DNA from: Acidaminobacter sp964416305
GTDB taxonomy: Bacteria; Bacillota; Clostridia; Peptostreptococcales; Acidaminobacteraceae
Assembly (NCBI GenBank): GCA_964416305.1
Contig: CAYQDM010000047.1
Span: 1 to 13,888, forward strand
Length of the DNA: 13,888 bases
Reading direction: 5' to 3'
Part shown: positions 13,236 through 13,888 of the stretch, one piece after another
How the letters are laid out: the number at the start of each line of letters is the position of its first letter
Position numbering within the stretch: position 1 is the stretch's first letter
Notes under the pieces: generated by a model
Databases searched by the model: none
The model's input: the letters and a program-made list of their open reading frames with translations, nothing else
What the model was told of the DNA's origin: nothing
Position numbers and translations under genes: made by a program

Positions 13236-13760
13236 TTATACCTCTTTAAGTTTCTCTTCAGCGGCCGCTTTCACATCTGCGACTTTTTCTTCCGCAGCCT
13301 CTTTGGCTTCCTCTGCTTTTTCTTCAACCGCTTCTTTAGCTTCTTCCACCGCGGCCTGGGCATCTTCTTTCACATCTTCGGCCTTCACTTTAGCTTCCTC
13401 AACTGCCGCCTCAGCCTTTTCCCTGGCTTCACCAGCCGCTTCCTCCGCTTGAGCTTTGACTTCCTCGGCCTTGTCTTCCGCTTGATCCTTGAGGCCTTCG
13501 ACTTTTTCTTTCGCTTCTTCCAATTTATCCTCTGCCTTGTCCTTGAGCGCTTCAGCCTTGACCTTCGCGTCCTCAAGGGCGTCTTCAGCTTTGTCTTTGA
13601 GGACTTCTGCCTTCTCTTTCACGTCCCCTGCTAAATCCTCTGCTTTGTCCTTCAAAACTTCCGCTTTTTCCTTGACCTCGCCTGCCAGATCCTCCGCCTT
13701 GTCTTTGACCTTTTCAGCCGTCTCTTTGGATTTGTGGAACAGTTTGTCTAGAAATCCCAT
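13236..13760 (-). CDS. Lys/Ala/Glu-rich helical repeat protein, LEA-like
   Basis: This 174-residue protein is almost entirely Lys, Ala, Glu, Asp and Val, with no Trp, Tyr or Cys. Residues 20-109 form five consecutive 18-residue repeats beginning DKAED or DQAED, the first two differing at one position; later repeats are looser. Eighteen residues equal five turns of an alpha helix, so each unit repeats the same charged and hydrophobic faces. The pattern resembles group 3 LEA proteins and apolipoprotein-like helices, which are linked to desiccation or membrane stress, but no catalytic role is expected and the family assignment rests on composition. The N-terminus MGFLDKLFHKSKE is an amphipathic helix that could touch membrane. 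AAAGGAGG precedes the ATG. The gene has its own promoter and stands alone. Confidence 0.8.
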   Translation of the reverse strand: MGFLDKLFHKSKETAEKVKDKAEDLAGEVKEKAEVLKDKAEDLAGDVKEKAEVLKDKAEDALEDAKVKAEALKDKAEDKLEEAKEKVEGLKDQAEDKAEEVKAQAEEAAGEAREKAEAAVEEAKVKAEDVKEDAQAAVEEAKEAVEEKAEEAKEAAEEKVADVKAAAEEKLKEV

Positions 13761-13842
13761 GTGAATCCTCCTTTAAACTATTGGTTTCCGCGTGCCCAAT
13801 GTGCAGCATGTGATGTCACGATCAAAATATTTAGTCTTTAGG

Positions 13843-13872
13843 TTTATACCCTTATTTCAGGAAGGGTTTCAA
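13843..13872 (-). promoter_or_regulatory. Promoter of the LEA-like gene
   Basis: On the minus strand TTGAAA (13872-13867) and TATAAA (13848-13843) have an 18-base spacer, each matching five of six consensus positions. GGGTAT overlaps the -10 and resembles a SigB -10 element, but the matching -35 is absent. The leader is about 75 bases and contains the small palindrome GTGATGTCAC (13810-13819). Confidence 0.6.
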
Positions 13873-13888
13873 TAATTTTGAGAAAGTT

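Noticed and set aside
13843..13866. SigB promoter (GGGTAT) for the LEA-like gene
   Set aside because: The GGGTAT is there but no GTTTAA-type -35 at the right distance; the SigA pair TTGAAA-18-TATAAA explains the region better.

Overview
The window reads as part of the chromosome of a Gram-positive, probably anaerobic Bacillota (Clostridia-like) bacterium. This is inferred from strong GGAGG-type ribosome binding sites, two lipoproteins with Gram-positive-style signal peptides, polyprenyl/menaquinone-type lipid synthesis, an alanine/ornithine racemase of the clostridial type, and large c-di-GMP proteins. No rRNA, tRNA, CRISPR array or complete insertion sequence is visible.

Bases 1-6550 hold six minus-strand genes that together match the known flavin-based extracellular electron transfer (FLEET) gene set of Listeria and relatives. 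In transcription order they are: pplA (lipoprotein with two FMN-binding domains), fmnB (ApbE-type flavin transferase lipoprotein), ndh2 (type II NADH dehydrogenase fused to a DoxX-like membrane domain), eetA (NusG domain II protein), eetB (Gx-transporter family membrane protein) and dmkB (long-chain polyprenyl diphosphate synthase). The inferred flow is NADH to Ndh2, to a dedicated quinone whose side chain DmkB helps make, to EetA/EetB, to flavinylated PplA outside the membrane; FmnB would attach the FMN. The dmkA and fmnA partners of the described system are not in the window. Strong hairpins follow pplA, fmnB, ndh2 and dmkB, so expression looks segmented, and one hairpin abuts the eetA ribosome binding site.

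Bases 6641-8439 carry a two-gene minus-strand operon: an alanine/ornithine racemase-family PLP enzyme followed, with a TAATG overlap, by a YczE/YitT-type membrane protein. A promoter is visible upstream. Bases 8440-8721 form a divergent intergenic region with helically phased A-tracts and a promoter for the next gene.

Bases 8722-11695 carry two plus-strand genes: a two-TM potassium channel with an RCK domain, with a strong internal ribosome binding site that could give a separate soluble RCK subunit (as known for MthK), and a PAS-PAS-GGDEF-HD-GYP c-di-GMP enzyme. A terminator separates the latter from a convergent membrane-GGDEF gene (11844-13004) that is interrupted by a single in-frame TGA. 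The right end holds a folded intergenic element and a Lys/Ala/Glu-rich helical protein built of 18-residue repeats (LEA-like).

Three copies of a 13-bp palindrome (GGTGTCAGACACC) lie in two intergenic regions. The most interesting points are the FLEET locus with its internal hairpins, the internal start in the potassium channel gene, the TGA in the GGDEF gene and the folded element near 13117-13210.
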